Source: Bacteroidales bacterium (lineage in GTDB: Bacteria > Bacteroidota > Bacteroidia > Bacteroidales > UBA932). Taken from it: a stretch of 64,000 nt of DNA. The notes under the pieces are model-generated. The model saw nothing but the letters and a program-made list of their open reading frames with translations. It searched no databases and was not told where the DNA came from. The stretch lies in assembly GCA_009774765.1 (NCBI GenBank), contig VSOK01000008.1:1-64000 (forward strand). Reading direction: 5' to 3'. Both the position numbers and the translations under genes were made by a program. This document shows positions 7,971 through 16,995 of the stretch, piece by piece; the stretch's first letter is position 1; each line of letters opens with the position of its first letter.

Positions 7971-9263
7971 ATGGCGCATTCCATCTATAAAAAGCGCATA
8001 GCGGACTCTCTTCTTGAAAGAAAGCTCAAATCTACTGGAGCAGTTCTTGTCGAAGGTCCCAAATGGTGCGGAAAAACCACAAGTTCTGAACAGCAGGCCA
8101 AAAGCATAAACTATGTTTCCGACCCTGTGGCATTCAACAAGAACCTCATACTTGCAGAAATGAACATCAACGCCTTGCTTGAAGGCGACAAGCCACGCCT
8201 TTTGGACGAATGGCAGACTATCCCTCAGATTTGGGACGCAGTCAGATATTCGGTCGACCACAGCAATGGAATCGGACAGTTCATTCTTACAGGTTCAGCG
8301 GTGCCGTTGAGCGACAAGGAAAAGGAGAAAATACACCACACCGGAACGGGAAGAATAACGCATATAAAAATGCGTCCGATGTCTTTGTATGAGTCAGGAG
8401 AGTCAAACGGGGCAATCAGCCTGGGCGGACTGTTTGAGAATGCCCCCAAGGCCATATTCAGCGAATGTAATCTGCAACTCTCAGACATAGCCTATCTTAT
8501 ATGCCGCGGAGGTTGGCCCATTGCAACAAATCTGGAAAAAGAATATGCCCTGGAGACTGCGTATTCCTATTATGAAGCAGTTACAGAAACAGATATTTCA
8601 TCAGTCGACAACGTCAACAGAAGCCCGGCAAGAACCCAAAGGCTTATGCGTTCTCTTGCACGTCACCAAGGAACCCAAGCTACCATTATCGGAATAAAAA
8701 ATGATATGGCGGCAAACGACATCAGCAGTCTCGACGAGGAAACTGTCGCTTCATATATTGACGCCCTCAAAAAAATCTTTGTGATTGAAGATATGGCATC
8801 CTGGAATCCGAACCTGCGTTCAAAGGCGGCGATAAGGACAAGCGATACCAGATATTTTATAGACCCATCCATTGCTGCAGCTGCTCTTGGAATAGGCCCG
8901 GCAGATCTGGAAAATGACTTGAACACAATGGGGCTATTTTTTGAAACAATGGCAGCACGTGACCTCAGAGTATATGCAGACGCCCTGTACGGCAACGTAT
9001 ATCACTACAGAGACAGCAACGGTCTTGAATGTGATGCGGTCATTCACCTCAGAAACGGTAAATACGCTTTAATTGAAATAAAGCTCGGAGGACAAAAACT
9101 CATAGACGAAGGAGCTGCATCGCTCAACAAACTGGCCTCAATCATTGATACGGACAAGATGCAGACACCGTCATTCAAGATGGTCCTGACAGCAGTAGGC
9201 AGCATCGCATACAAAAGGGAAGACGATGTCTATGTCGTACCTATCGGCTGCCTCAAACCCTGA
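7971..9263 (+). CDS. AAA-type ATPase with DUF4143 domain
   Basis: This 430-residue protein has an N-terminal P-loop ATPase (Walker A GPKWCGKT at 29-36, Walker B-like RLLDE at 76-80, sensor-like LTGSA at 106-110). A winged-helix segment follows, and then a C-terminal DUF4143 region with a PD-(D/E)xK-like arrangement (D355, E369-I-K371). The family is widespread in gut bacteria, often in several copies, and its function is unsettled; the C-terminal fold suggests nucleic-acid binding or cleavage. No partner gene is adjacent. The upstream tandem repeat and own terminator suggest an independently acquired unit. It could be part of a defence or mobile-element function, but nothing here proves it. 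Confidence 0.85.
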   Translation: MAHSIYKKRIADSLLERKLKSTGAVLVEGPKWCGKTTSSEQQAKSINYVSDPVAFNKNLILAEMNINALLEGDKPRLLDEWQTIPQIWDAVRYSVDHSNGIGQFILTGSAVPLSDKEKEKIHHTGTGRITHIKMRPMSLYESGESNGAISLGGLFENAPKAIFSECNLQLSDIAYLICRGGWPIATNLEKEYALETAYSYYEAVTETDISSVDNVNRSPARTQRLMRSLARHQGTQATIIGIKNDMAANDISSLDEETVASYIDALKKIFVIEDMASWNPNLRSKAAIRTSDTRYFIDPSIAAAALGIGPADLENDLNTMGLFFETMAARDLRVYADALYGNVYHYRDSNGLECDAVIHLRNGKYALIEIKLGGQKLIDEGAASLNKLASIIDTDKMQTPSFKMVLTAVGSIAYKREDDVYVVPIGCLKP

Positions 9264-9301
9264 CCGGCTTGGGGTCTCACAACAAACTGAAACACAATAA
9301 A

Positions 9302-9343
9302 TTACAAAACAGCATGCGTCATATAGAGCATACTGTTTTGTAA
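9302..9343. terminator. Bidirectional terminator hairpin
   Basis: TTACAAAACAG (9302-9312) pairs perfectly with 9333-9343, and after one mismatch a further 4 bp (ATGC/GCAT) close a 10-nt loop. It sits between the convergent ATPase and thioredoxin-like genes. Confidence 0.75.
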
Positions 9344-9397
9344 CAACTTTATAGTCAACCACATACAAGCACCCACCTTAAAAGACAGAGGATTTTC

Positions 9398-10543
9398 TTA
9401 CAGCAGCTTGTTCAGAACTTTCCGGAGGGATGCTTCATCGGAAATCCTTTCACCGATCAGCTGACCGTCAGCAAGCAGATATGACACAGGCAATCTGTTG
9501 ACATTGTAGGCTCCGACAGCAGGCGAAGCGGTTCCAAGTCCGTCACAGACATTTATCCAGCCGAGATTCTGCTCTTTTACAGTTCTCGCCCAGGATGCCT
9601 TGTCCACATCGATGGCCACCTGATATATTTCAAATCCCTTTGACTTGAAATCATTGTAGACAGGAGCAAGCACATCAAGATTAAACATTTTCTGTGCAGG
9701 ATCAGCCGCCGACCAGAAGTGCAGGAGGACAACTTTCCTGTCAACCTCACTGAGTTTGCGCTTCACGCCATTGACATCCGGCATTTCGACTTCAGGGAAA
9801 TCGAGCTGCTCGGCATTCTGAAGCCTGATTCCCAATTCAAGTATCCCCTGCCTTCTGTCCGCCTCTTTCTTGAGGGCCTTGACATATCTCGAATCAGGAT
9901 ATACCGCAGAAAGCGAGTCAGTCATATTCTTGAAATGTATCGCATCCGTCTCCTGTGAAAATACAGGAAGATTGGGAGAAATCATCTGGAACATCACAGG
10001 GACCACAGTCAGGGAATGTGAGTTCTCCATCACATATTTCACGCGGCTTCTATAATATCCTATATACTCTTTGCCCATCTCCTGGGTAATGGCCTTCGCC
10101 TCGGCTGAAGCAGGATCAGCTTTGTCAAGCCTGTCGGACAGTGCAAGAAAACGTGCTGAAAAATCAGCAAGCTCCTTCTCCACCTGTATCAGTTTTTCCG
10201 TCTCGGCGGAACCGGACACGGAGAATGCCCCCAAAGTATCAGCAGAGACATTGACCTTGTCACCTGCCTGCAGAAGAAGCGATGCGATCTTGGTTTCCTT
10301 ATAGAAAAGATAGATGAACTCCGGTTCATTCTTTTTTATCTCCACTTTATAGGAAAAGCTGCCGTCCTTGCCTGTAGCAACCGTATCAAGTACCTCATAA
10401 CGGTTGACATCAAGCAGTTTGACTATAACTTCCGATTCAGGTGCATCCGCAACAGTTCCCTTGACAGAAGCCGTCTTTCCGCAAGACACCAAAGCTAAAG
10501 CGGCGCACAATGCAGCCACCGCTTTGAAATTAAAGTTTTTCAT
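9398..10543 (-). CDS. Thioredoxin-fold lipoprotein (DUF4369 plus TlpA-like), CXXC lost
   Basis: The start at 10543 gives 381 residues with a lipoprotein signal (lipobox LVSC, lipidated C21). A DUF4369 beta domain follows (about 25-130), then a helical linker, and a C-terminal AhpC/TlpA-type thioredoxin fold (about 245-381). Such proteins usually act as envelope thiol-disulfide reductases. The active-site stretch is FWSAADPAQ near 275-283, so both redox cysteines are replaced (Asp about 280, Gln about 283). The later cis-Pro segment RLPVSYLL is kept. A redox role is therefore unlikely; a binding or chaperone role is an inference. The gene overlaps the HIT gene by 14 nt and is last in the greA-HIT-lipoprotein run. 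Confidence 0.85.
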   Translation of the reverse strand: MKNFNFKAVAALCAALALVSCGKTASVKGTVADAPESEVIVKLLDVNRYEVLDTVATGKDGSFSYKVEIKKNEPEFIYLFYKETKIASLLLQAGDKVNVSADTLGAFSVSGSAETEKLIQVEKELADFSARFLALSDRLDKADPASAEAKAITQEMGKEYIGYYRSRVKYVMENSHSLTVVPVMFQMISPNLPVFSQETDAIHFKNMTDSLSAVYPDSRYVKALKKEADRRQGILELGIRLQNAEQLDFPEVEMPDVNGVKRKLSEVDRKVVLLHFWSAADPAQKMFNLDVLAPVYNDFKSKGFEIYQVAIDVDKASWARTVKEQNLGWINVCDGLGTASPAVGAYNVNRLPVSYLLADGQLIGERISDEASLRKVLNKLL

Positions 10544-10934
10544 ATTCTGAAAGTATTGACTGGGCAACGGAAACAAACTCATCCGCTGCAAGTTGTAGCT
10601 TAGGTTTTCTGAAATCCATATCAGCCTCACTGTTGAGAGGGACAAGATGGATATGCGTATGGGGAACTTCCATTCCGAGCACGGCCACACCGACACGTTT
10701 GCATGGTACGGCACGCTCTATCGCAAGAGCGACTTTCCTCGCAAAGGCACAAAGTCCCATATATGTACTTTCATCAAGGTTGAAGATATAATCATCCTCT
10801 ACATTCTTCGGAATGACAAGAGTATGCCCCTTTGACATCGGATTGATATCCAGGAAAGCATAAAAATCCTCATTTTCCGCCACCTTGTATGAAGGTATCT
10901 CACCGTGGGCTATCTTAGTGAATATAGTAGCCAT
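10530..10934 (-). CDS. HIT family nucleotide-binding protein
   Basis: A 134-residue histidine-triad protein with the motif HTHIHL (H92, H94, H96), in which the middle His is the nucleophile in the family. HIT proteins hydrolyse purine nucleoside phosphoramidates, including aminoacyl-adenylates released by tRNA synthetases. The N-terminal TIFTKIAHGEIP is the standard family start. It begins 5 nt after greA and overlaps the following lipoprotein gene by 14 nt, indicating coupled expression. Confidence 0.93.
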   Translation of the reverse strand: MATIFTKIAHGEIPSYKVAENEDFYAFLDINPMSKGHTLVIPKNVEDDYIFNLDESTYMGLCAFARKVALAIERAVPCKRVGVAVLGMEVPHTHIHLVPLNSEADMDFRKPKLQLAADEFVSVAQSILSEYEKL

Positions 10935-10939
10935 AACCT

Positions 10940-11407
10940 CTAAAGAGTGATGTCAAGTATTTCAAACCTGATTATTCCGGAAGGCACCTTAGCCTCAACG
11001 GTATCCCCTTTCGAATGTCCCATAAGGGCCTTTCCGATAGGAGTTGCAGCAGCAAGCTTTCCGGAAGCGAAATCAGCCTCGCTTTCCCCGACCAGAGTGA
11101 ATTCCATTATCTGGTTGTTGGCAAGGTTCTTCACTTTCACCTTGTTCAGCATCTGAACCTTATCCGTACCGATCTGTGATTCGTCTATAACACGTGCATT
11201 TGCAACAAGGTCCTGAAGCTTGGAAATATTCAGCTCCAGCAGGCCCTGAGCCTCCCTGGCAGCCTCATACTCAGCATTTTCAGACAAATCACCCTTGTCG
11301 CGTGCCTCCGCAATCTGAGCGGAAATGACAGGACGCTGCGCAAGAGCATCCGCAAGGTCTTTCTTCAATTTGTCAAGACCTTCCTGAGTCATATAATGAA
11401 TTGCCAT
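10940..11407 (-). CDS. greA: Transcription elongation factor GreA
   Basis: GreA rescues backtracked RNA polymerase by stimulating transcript cleavage through the secondary channel. The 155-residue sequence has the N-terminal coiled coil with the acidic tip GDLSENAEYEAA (about 39-50) and the C-terminal FKBP-like domain (about 80-155). It is first in a three-gene run with the HIT protein and a lipoprotein. With dksA at 2644, two secondary-channel factors lie within 9 kb. Confidence 0.95.
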   Translation of the reverse strand: MAIHYMTQEGLDKLKKDLADALAQRPVISAQIAEARDKGDLSENAEYEAAREAQGLLELNISKLQDLVANARVIDESQIGTDKVQMLNKVKVKNLANNQIMEFTLVGESEADFASGKLAAATPIGKALMGHSKGDTVEAKVPSGIIRFEILDITL

Positions 11408-11433
11408 AATAATATTGTTTTTTTAATAAGTAC

Positions 11434-11468
11434 AAATTAAAAATGAGTTCTGTGAACAGCCACAGAAC
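11434..11468 (-). terminator. Terminator of the xseA-glycogen-ribF operon
   Basis: On the minus strand GTTCTGTG (11468-11461) pairs with 11454-11447 around a 6-nt loop and is followed by CATTTTTAATTT. It lies downstream of the last gene of the 13.5-kb operon and separates it from greA. Confidence 0.65.
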
Positions 11469-11511
11469 CCTTGATGATGTTTGCAAAATTAAAAATTATT
11501 TCTGAAAAAAC

Positions 11512-11874
11512 CTACTTGTCCAAATATTTCGGAGTCTGTATTTCAGAGTATATAATCATATCCTTTGCATTGAATCCGCGCTTCCTTTTCATGTCTGTCT
11601 TCACTTTACCGGACACTGCAGGATCAGGCTTATGAGGCTTTGCCGTTTCCTTCCGCACAGACTTCCCAAGTCCGGCCTGCCCAGGGCTCTCCACAAGGCG
11701 GATTTCCTGCCGGGGCTTCTCCGGAATACTGTCATCAAGGTCATCATCCGGCACCGGTACATAGGACACATCAATGTCCGGATCAGACGCAGCGGACTTC
11801 AGAGACCTGTTCACACTTCTGAATATAATTGTCACAAGTGCTATCCCCAGCATTACTATTGTACCAACGCTCAT
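11512..11874 (-). CDS. Small membrane-anchored protein of unknown function
   Basis: I do not assign a function. The 120 residues form one N-terminal transmembrane helix (about 4-19), a polar proline- and charge-rich stretch (about 30-95), and a conserved-looking C-terminal motif, FNAKDMIIYSEIQTPKYLDK, at 101-120. From memory similar short tails with an I-Y-S-E-I core end many small Bacteroidales proteins. It follows ribF by 10 nt and is the last gene before the operon terminator. Its charged cytoplasmic tail suggests a protein-interaction role. Confidence 0.7.
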   Translation of the reverse strand: MSVGTIVMLGIALVTIIFRSVNRSLKSAASDPDIDVSYVPVPDDDLDDSIPEKPRQEIRLVESPGQAGLGKSVRKETAKPHKPDPAVSGKVKTDMKRKRGFNAKDMIIYSEIQTPKYLDK

Positions 11875-11884
11875 AATATAATAT

Positions 11885-12766
11885 CTATAAAAATTCTTCG
11901 CAAAGTGACCTGTCTTTGGTCAGCTGCTCTTTCAATGCCTCCAAAGATACATATTTTGTCTCACACCTTATCCTTTTCAGAAAAGTAACAGTGATATCCA
12001 GCCCATAGATGTCTTCATCAAATCCGAATATGTTCGTCTCGATGGTCACGGAATTTCCATTGCCCACCGTAGGTCTGCGTCCGATATTGCACATACCGTA
12101 ATATTGCCTGCCGAGAGTCTCCACAGACACGAAATAGACACCGTTGCCAGGAACCAGTTTCAAAGGCTCATACAACTGCATATTGGCTGTCGGGAAGCCT
12201 ATGGTACGCCCTATCCTGTTGCCTGCGACAACAACTCCGTGCAGAAAATATCCGTATCCCAGCATATCAGCTGCAGCCTCCACATTTCCGGCCGATATCA
12301 TAGTCCGTATCCACGTAGAGCTGACGGCCATTCCGGCACCGGAAGAGATCTGTGCCGCCCTTATGACATCCAGCCCAAGCCTTTCCGCCACAGCGGCCAC
12401 ATCTGCCGAATCCGGAGAATCACTGCCCATCCTGTTGTCATATCCGAGTATGATGGAAGTCCCGCCGAACCTGTCCATCACATAATCCTTCAGATATTCC
12501 TCGGCCGAAAGCCTGCTGAATTCACGAGTAAACCCGATTACCTCCACATTGTCCACACCGAGGGATTGCAGCATACGCTTCTTCTCATCCAAAGATGTCA
12601 GAAGCCTCAACGAACTTGCATCCTTTTGAAGAACATTACGGGGATGAGGCCAAAATGTTATGATAAGGCTTTCATCCCCGCGTGCTTTCGCGGCAGCAAC
12701 AAGCTGCTCTATTACAAGACGGTGCCCTATATGGACACCGTCGAAAAATCCGGTCGCTACAACCAT
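11885..12766 (-). CDS. ribF: Bifunctional riboflavin kinase / FAD synthetase
   Basis: RibF phosphorylates riboflavin to FMN and adenylates FMN to FAD. The N-terminal nucleotidyltransferase domain has GFFDGVHIGH (6-15) and the SSTWIR motif that replaces the usual SSSxIR. The C-terminal flavokinase domain carries GRTIGFPTAN. At 293 residues it is slightly short at the N-terminus: homologues usually have a leading strand before the first motif, absent here with the chosen ATG. The gene overlaps the end of the glycogen fusion gene by 10 nt, so a biosynthetic cofactor gene is translationally tied to the glycogen cluster. Confidence 0.95.
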   Translation of the reverse strand: MVVATGFFDGVHIGHRLVIEQLVAAAKARGDESLIITFWPHPRNVLQKDASSLRLLTSLDEKKRMLQSLGVDNVEVIGFTREFSRLSAEEYLKDYVMDRFGGTSIILGYDNRMGSDSPDSADVAAVAERLGLDVIRAAQISSGAGMAVSSTWIRTMISAGNVEAAADMLGYGYFLHGVVVAGNRIGRTIGFPTANMQLYEPLKLVPGNGVYFVSVETLGRQYYGMCNIGRRPTVGNGNSVTIETNIFGFDEDIYGLDITVTFLKRIRCETKYVSLEALKEQLTKDRSLCEEFL

Positions 12767-15700
12767 CTTACAAGTTCAAAGTCCTGTCTGTGAGGCAACA
12801 AAGGATTCTTGGCATAAATCCTTGCAGCCACCTGATACAGACCTGTAACCTCAGGAAGTACGGTCGCGCTATATTTAACGACACCATCGGTACTTTCTGT
12901 CGGAACGAACTCAAAACTTTCCTGAATGTGCAGCTTGCCTTTCTTGTCAGCAGTAGCGAACAGAAGTTCCACTCCTACTTCCTCCGGCTGAAGGTCACCG
13001 ATATTCAATACGATTTCAGCCTTGAACTCCTTGCCAAGAGCGATGTCATTGTATGTGCTGTCAGGTTTGATCACAGACACGACACCGACATTCTGCCATT
13101 CACGTCTCATGTGCTTTTTCCAGGTAGCAATCTGACGTGCAAGCTGGTAGTCTTCAGCGACAAGCTTCATAGTTCTTGCAGACTGCGGCTCATAATACTG
13201 GTTGATATAATCAGTGAGCATCCTGTTGGTCGTAAAGTTGCATGCAACCTGCGCTATGGTATTCTTGATATAGCTTATCCATTCCGCTGACCTTCCTGTC
13301 GTAGTATTGACATAATAGAATACAGGAGCGATATCATTCTCTATGAGAGTATAGATAGTAGCCGCATCCAGCTCGTCCTGATAATTCTGGTCATCGTATG
13401 TCCTTTCCATAGGAAGAGCCCATCCGGCACCCGGCTTGTAGCCTTCAACCCACCATCCGTCAAGCACGGAGAAGTGCATTACTCCATTCATGGCAGCTTT
13501 CTCTCCGGATGTTCCTGACGCCTCAAGAGGACGGGTAGGATTGTTCATCCATATATCGACACCCTGAACGAGATATTTTGCAAGAGTGATGTCGTAGTTA
13601 GGCACAAAGACAATCTTTCCGATGAACTGGTCCATCTTCGAGATGTCCACGATCATCTTTATAAGATCCTGGCCGGCCTTGTCGGCAGGGTGGGCCTTTC
13701 CTGCAAAGATGAACTGTACAGGCTGCTTAGGATTGTTGACGATCTCGCTGAGACGGTCAAGATCCTTGAACAGCAGGTGCGCCCTCTTATACGTAGCGAA
13801 ACGCCTTGCAAATCCGATGGTCAGAACGTCATCCCTCAAAGTATCCTTTATGGTAACGATCTGACGTGGAGAATAATGGTTGGTCGCAGCAGGATCAGAA
13901 AGCCTTTCCTTGATCTCATTGATAAGTTTTTTCCTCAGAGCCTGTCTTACGTTCCATACATCTTCATCGGAGACACTGTAGATACCCTCAAAGCAGGATT
14001 TGTCATAGTGGTGCGTCTTGAACGCTTCACCGAACACCTTGGAATGGATTGCCTTCCACTCGTGTGCAGTCCAGGTAGGATAATGCACACCGTTGGTAAC
14101 ATAGCTCACATGAAGCTCCTCCGGCATATATCCCGGCCACATATTGGAGAGAATATCTTTGCTGACCTCCCCGTGGAGCCATGATACACCGTTGACTTCC
14201 TGCGAAATGTTCGCTGCAAGGATGCTCATAGAGAATTTCTCATTCACATCACCGGCATTTATCTTTCCGAGCCCCATCATAGTCGTCCAGTCAATCTTCA
14301 GACGCTCAGGATAATGGCTTATATATTTTCTGAGGATTCCCTCATCGAACGCATCGTGTCCGGCAGGCACAGGAGTATGTGTCGTGAAAAGCGATGAAGC
14401 CCTTACCACCTCCATTGCCTCAGGGAAATCAAGGTTGTCCTCGTTTATATATTCACGGAGTCTTTCAAGACCTATGAATGCGGCGTGTCCCTCATTGCAG
14501 TGATATACCTGAGGGTTAAGGCCGAGGGTTCTGAGCGCGCGGATACCGCCGACACCGAGAAGAAGTTCCTGTTTAAGACGGTTCTCCCAGTCTCCGCCAT
14601 AGAGGCTGTGGGTAATGCTCCTGTCCTCAGGAAGGTTATCCTCATAGTCAGTATCCATAAGATAAAGCTCGGTACGTCCCACATCGACTCTCCAGAGCCT
14701 TGCATTAAGATTGCGTCCAGGGAAAGCGATACTGATTGTCATCCAGTTGCCGTCCGCGTCGCGTACAGGGGAAGCAGGTATCTTCATAAAGTCCTGTGCG
14801 GCATAGTTTGCCACCTGTGCACCCTGTGCGGAAAGAAGCTGGGTAAAATAACCGTACCTGTAAAGCAGTCCGACTGCCACCAGGTTGGTGTTCATATCAC
14901 TTGTCTCCTTAAGGTAGTCTCCCGCAAGGATACCCAATCCTCCGGAATAAATCTTCAGAGAAGTGTCAAGACCATATTCCATACAGAAATACGCTATGGA
15001 AGGAGAAGTCCTCTCTGCTTTCAATGACATATATTCATTGAACTCATCCATTACGGCTTTCAGTTCTGCAAGGAAGGCCTCATCGCTCTCAAGCTGCTTG
15101 TACCTCTTGAGATTTACCCTGTCAAGCATAGCTATCGGATTCTCTCCGGACTCCGCCCAGGCCTTTTCGTCAATTGACTTGAAAAGATTTTTTGCCGGTT
15201 CATTCCAGCACCACCATAAATTTCTGGAAAGTATTTCCAGATCCTTCAAACTGTCAGGAAGATGACGTGACACGAACACGCTGTTCCATGACGGCTGATT
15301 AACATCTATTTTCATATATTGAATTGATTTTTCCATTCTGGTCTCAGGAAAAGCACCTTTTTCGGATATCACTTTTTCCAGAGCTTTTGAATACGCCTCT
15401 TTATAATAAACAATATTGTTCTCCCAAAGAGCTATCTCCGACACCTCCTTGGCGTTGTCCATATATAATTTTCTGCTGTCTTTTGACAGGCCGGCAATCT
15501 CTTTGACGCGCTCCACCACATCGTCAACCACATTCATATAATTTGAATCATTGCGGCTGATGACAGTGATTCCAGGATGAGCCTTGCCGAAATAGGAGCG
15601 GACCCAAAGTCCGAATCCGGCAAGGGTTGTAGTCACGGTAGGGACCCTGAACGCAAGACTCTCCAGAGGAGTATAGCCCCACGGCTCGTAATATGACGGG

Positions 15701-16995
15701 AATACCGTAAGATCCAGTCCTACAAGAAGATCATAATAAGGCATATTGAAGATGCCGTCATTGCCGTTGAGATATGAAGGGACGAAATAAACTTTCACCT
15801 TGTCCCCTATGGCATTATTGAGCTTGAGCTCATTAAGCCTTCTTGAAATCTGGTCATATTCCGGCTCCCTGAGATAATGGGAAGTCCTGGTCACATACGA
15901 AGAGCCGTTTCCTGCCATCTTTGCGACAAGCTCCTTGTCCGGACCGTTGATCCCTCCAGGTATCATAATGAATGCGTGCACGCTCTTGCCCTCAAAATCA
16001 GAACCGTTGAGCCTGTCAAGCGCATCAAGGAAAACATCGATACCCTTGTTCTTGTATTCATAACGGCCGCTTATGCCGACAAACACGGCATTTTCAGGTA
16101 CTTCCTCGCCAGACATCGCAGAAGCGACTTCAATCAGTTTGTTTCTGGCCGCATTGCGCTTATATTCATATTCAGCGTCATCAGCAGGCGTAAAACTGTT
16201 TTCAAAGCCGTTAGGAGTCACCACATCGACGTTTCTTCCGAGGAACTGCCTGCACTCCACAGCAGTCAAATCACTTACTGTAGTGAATATGTCAGCATTC
16301 TCAGCGGATTTCTTCTCAAGAGAATGACGCGCAACCACATTGAACTCACGTGCTTTTGCATCACCGTCATACGACGCCATAGAGTCATACAGAGGCAGAT
16401 GGTTGCCGGCAACGCATCTTCCGACAACTGTAGCGTGTGTTGTAAAGACTGTGGCTATCGGGAGCTGGGTCTTCTTTATATAAAGGAGTCCGGCACCTGT
16501 CATCCATTCGTGGAACTGTGCGACAACTTTATCCGCAGGGCTGAGATTATAACGATAGAAACTCTCTATCACCTTTCCAGCCGCATATCCGAACAGGGCA
16601 GACTCGCGGTAGTCCCAGTTTCCTGTAATGGAATCTACACCGAAAGTCTTCCAATAATCCGTAAGTATCTCGTTCTGATCTGTAATGAACTGCTTGAAAT
16701 CCACCAGAATAGCAACAGGCTTACCGGGAACGTTCCATTTCCCTATCCTTATCCTCAATCCTTCGGAAGCCGCCTTTGCCTTCCAGTCCCTGTACAGCAG
16801 CGGATCTTCAATAAAGTCCGGATTGCTTTCCGTATTCATCCATACGTCAGGTCCTACAAGAATATGATGACGCTTCAATTCGGATTTGAGATACAAGGAT
16901 TTGGTGGCAATTACCGTGTAAATGCCACCAACCTTGTTGCAGACCTCCCAACTGACTTCAAACAGATAGTCCGGTCGTAACAATTCTTTGCTCAT
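12757..16995 (-). CDS. Glycogen synthase (GT3) fused to alpha-glucan phosphorylase (GT35)
   Basis: This 1412-residue protein joins two opposing activities. Residues about 1-560 match GT3, the eukaryote-type glycogen synthase that uses UDP-glucose; the start LFEVSWEVCNKVGGIYTV and the acceptor-side EPWGYTPLES motif are characteristic. Residues about 580-1412 match the short GT35 alpha-glucan phosphorylase with a leading DUF3417 segment (RNLWWCWN); the PLP lysine lies in ASGTSGEKAAMNG at about K1166. The phosphorylase half releases glucose-1-phosphate from alpha-1,4-glucan. There is no stop or frameshift at the junction. The gene abuts GH57 (0 nt between them) and overlaps ribF. From memory, related fusions occur in some Bacteroidales, while others keep the genes apart. 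Confidence 0.93.
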   Translation of the reverse strand: MSKELLRPDYLFEVSWEVCNKVGGIYTVIATKSLYLKSELKRHHILVGPDVWMNTESNPDFIEDPLLYRDWKAKAASEGLRIRIGKWNVPGKPVAILVDFKQFITDQNEILTDYWKTFGVDSITGNWDYRESALFGYAAGKVIESFYRYNLSPADKVVAQFHEWMTGAGLLYIKKTQLPIATVFTTHATVVGRCVAGNHLPLYDSMASYDGDAKAREFNVVARHSLEKKSAENADIFTTVSDLTAVECRQFLGRNVDVVTPNGFENSFTPADDAEYEYKRNAARNKLIEVASAMSGEEVPENAVFVGISGRYEYKNKGIDVFLDALDRLNGSDFEGKSVHAFIMIPGGINGPDKELVAKMAGNGSSYVTRTSHYLREPEYDQISRRLNELKLNNAIGDKVKVYFVPSYLNGNDGIFNMPYYDLLVGLDLTVFPSYYEPWGYTPLESLAFRVPTVTTTLAGFGLWVRSYFGKAHPGITVISRNDSNYMNVVDDVVERVKEIAGLSKDSRKLYMDNAKEVSEIALWENNIVYYKEAYSKALEKVISEKGAFPETRMEKSIQYMKIDVNQPSWNSVFVSRHLPDSLKDLEILSRNLWWCWNEPAKNLFKSIDEKAWAESGENPIAMLDRVNLKRYKQLESDEAFLAELKAVMDEFNEYMSLKAERTSPSIAYFCMEYGLDTSLKIYSGGLGILAGDYLKETSDMNTNLVAVGLLYRYGYFTQLLSAQGAQVANYAAQDFMKIPASPVRDADGNWMTISIAFPGRNLNARLWRVDVGRTELYLMDTDYEDNLPEDRSITHSLYGGDWENRLKQELLLGVGGIRALRTLGLNPQVYHCNEGHAAFIGLERLREYINEDNLDFPEAMEVVRASSLFTTHTPVPAGHDAFDEGILRKYISHYPERLKIDWTTMMGLGKINAGDVNEKFSMSILAANISQEVNGVSWLHGEVSKDILSNMWPGYMPEELHVSYVTNGVHYPTWTAHEWKAIHSKVFGEAFKTHHYDKSCFEGIYSVSDEDVWNVRQALRKKLINEIKERLSDPAATNHYSPRQIVTIKDTLRDDVLTIGFARRFATYKRAHLLFKDLDRLSEIVNNPKQPVQFIFAGKAHPADKAGQDLIKMIVDISKMDQFIGKIVFVPNYDITLAKYLVQGVDIWMNNPTRPLEASGTSGEKAAMNGVMHFSVLDGWWVEGYKPGAGWALPMERTYDDQNYQDELDAATIYTLIENDIAPVFYYVNTTTGRSAEWISYIKNTIAQVACNFTTNRMLTDYINQYYEPQSARTMKLVAEDYQLARQIATWKKHMRREWQNVGVVSVIKPDSTYNDIALGKEFKAEIVLNIGDLQPEEVGVELLFATADKKGKLHIQESFEFVPTESTDGVVKYSATVLPEVTGLYQVAARIYAKNPLLPHRQDFELVRWL

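Noticed and set aside
12144..12485. Possible separate gene antisense within ribF
   Set aside because: It is a shadow frame with no start signal or recognisable protein, inside a conserved RibF coding region.
15877..16980. A 367-codon open frame opposite the glycogen synthase half
   Set aside because: It lies wholly antisense to a well-conserved gene, has no family resemblance and is explained by codon bias. Similar long antisense frames at 20316-21530, 22748-23887 and 46893-47912 are rejected for the same reason.
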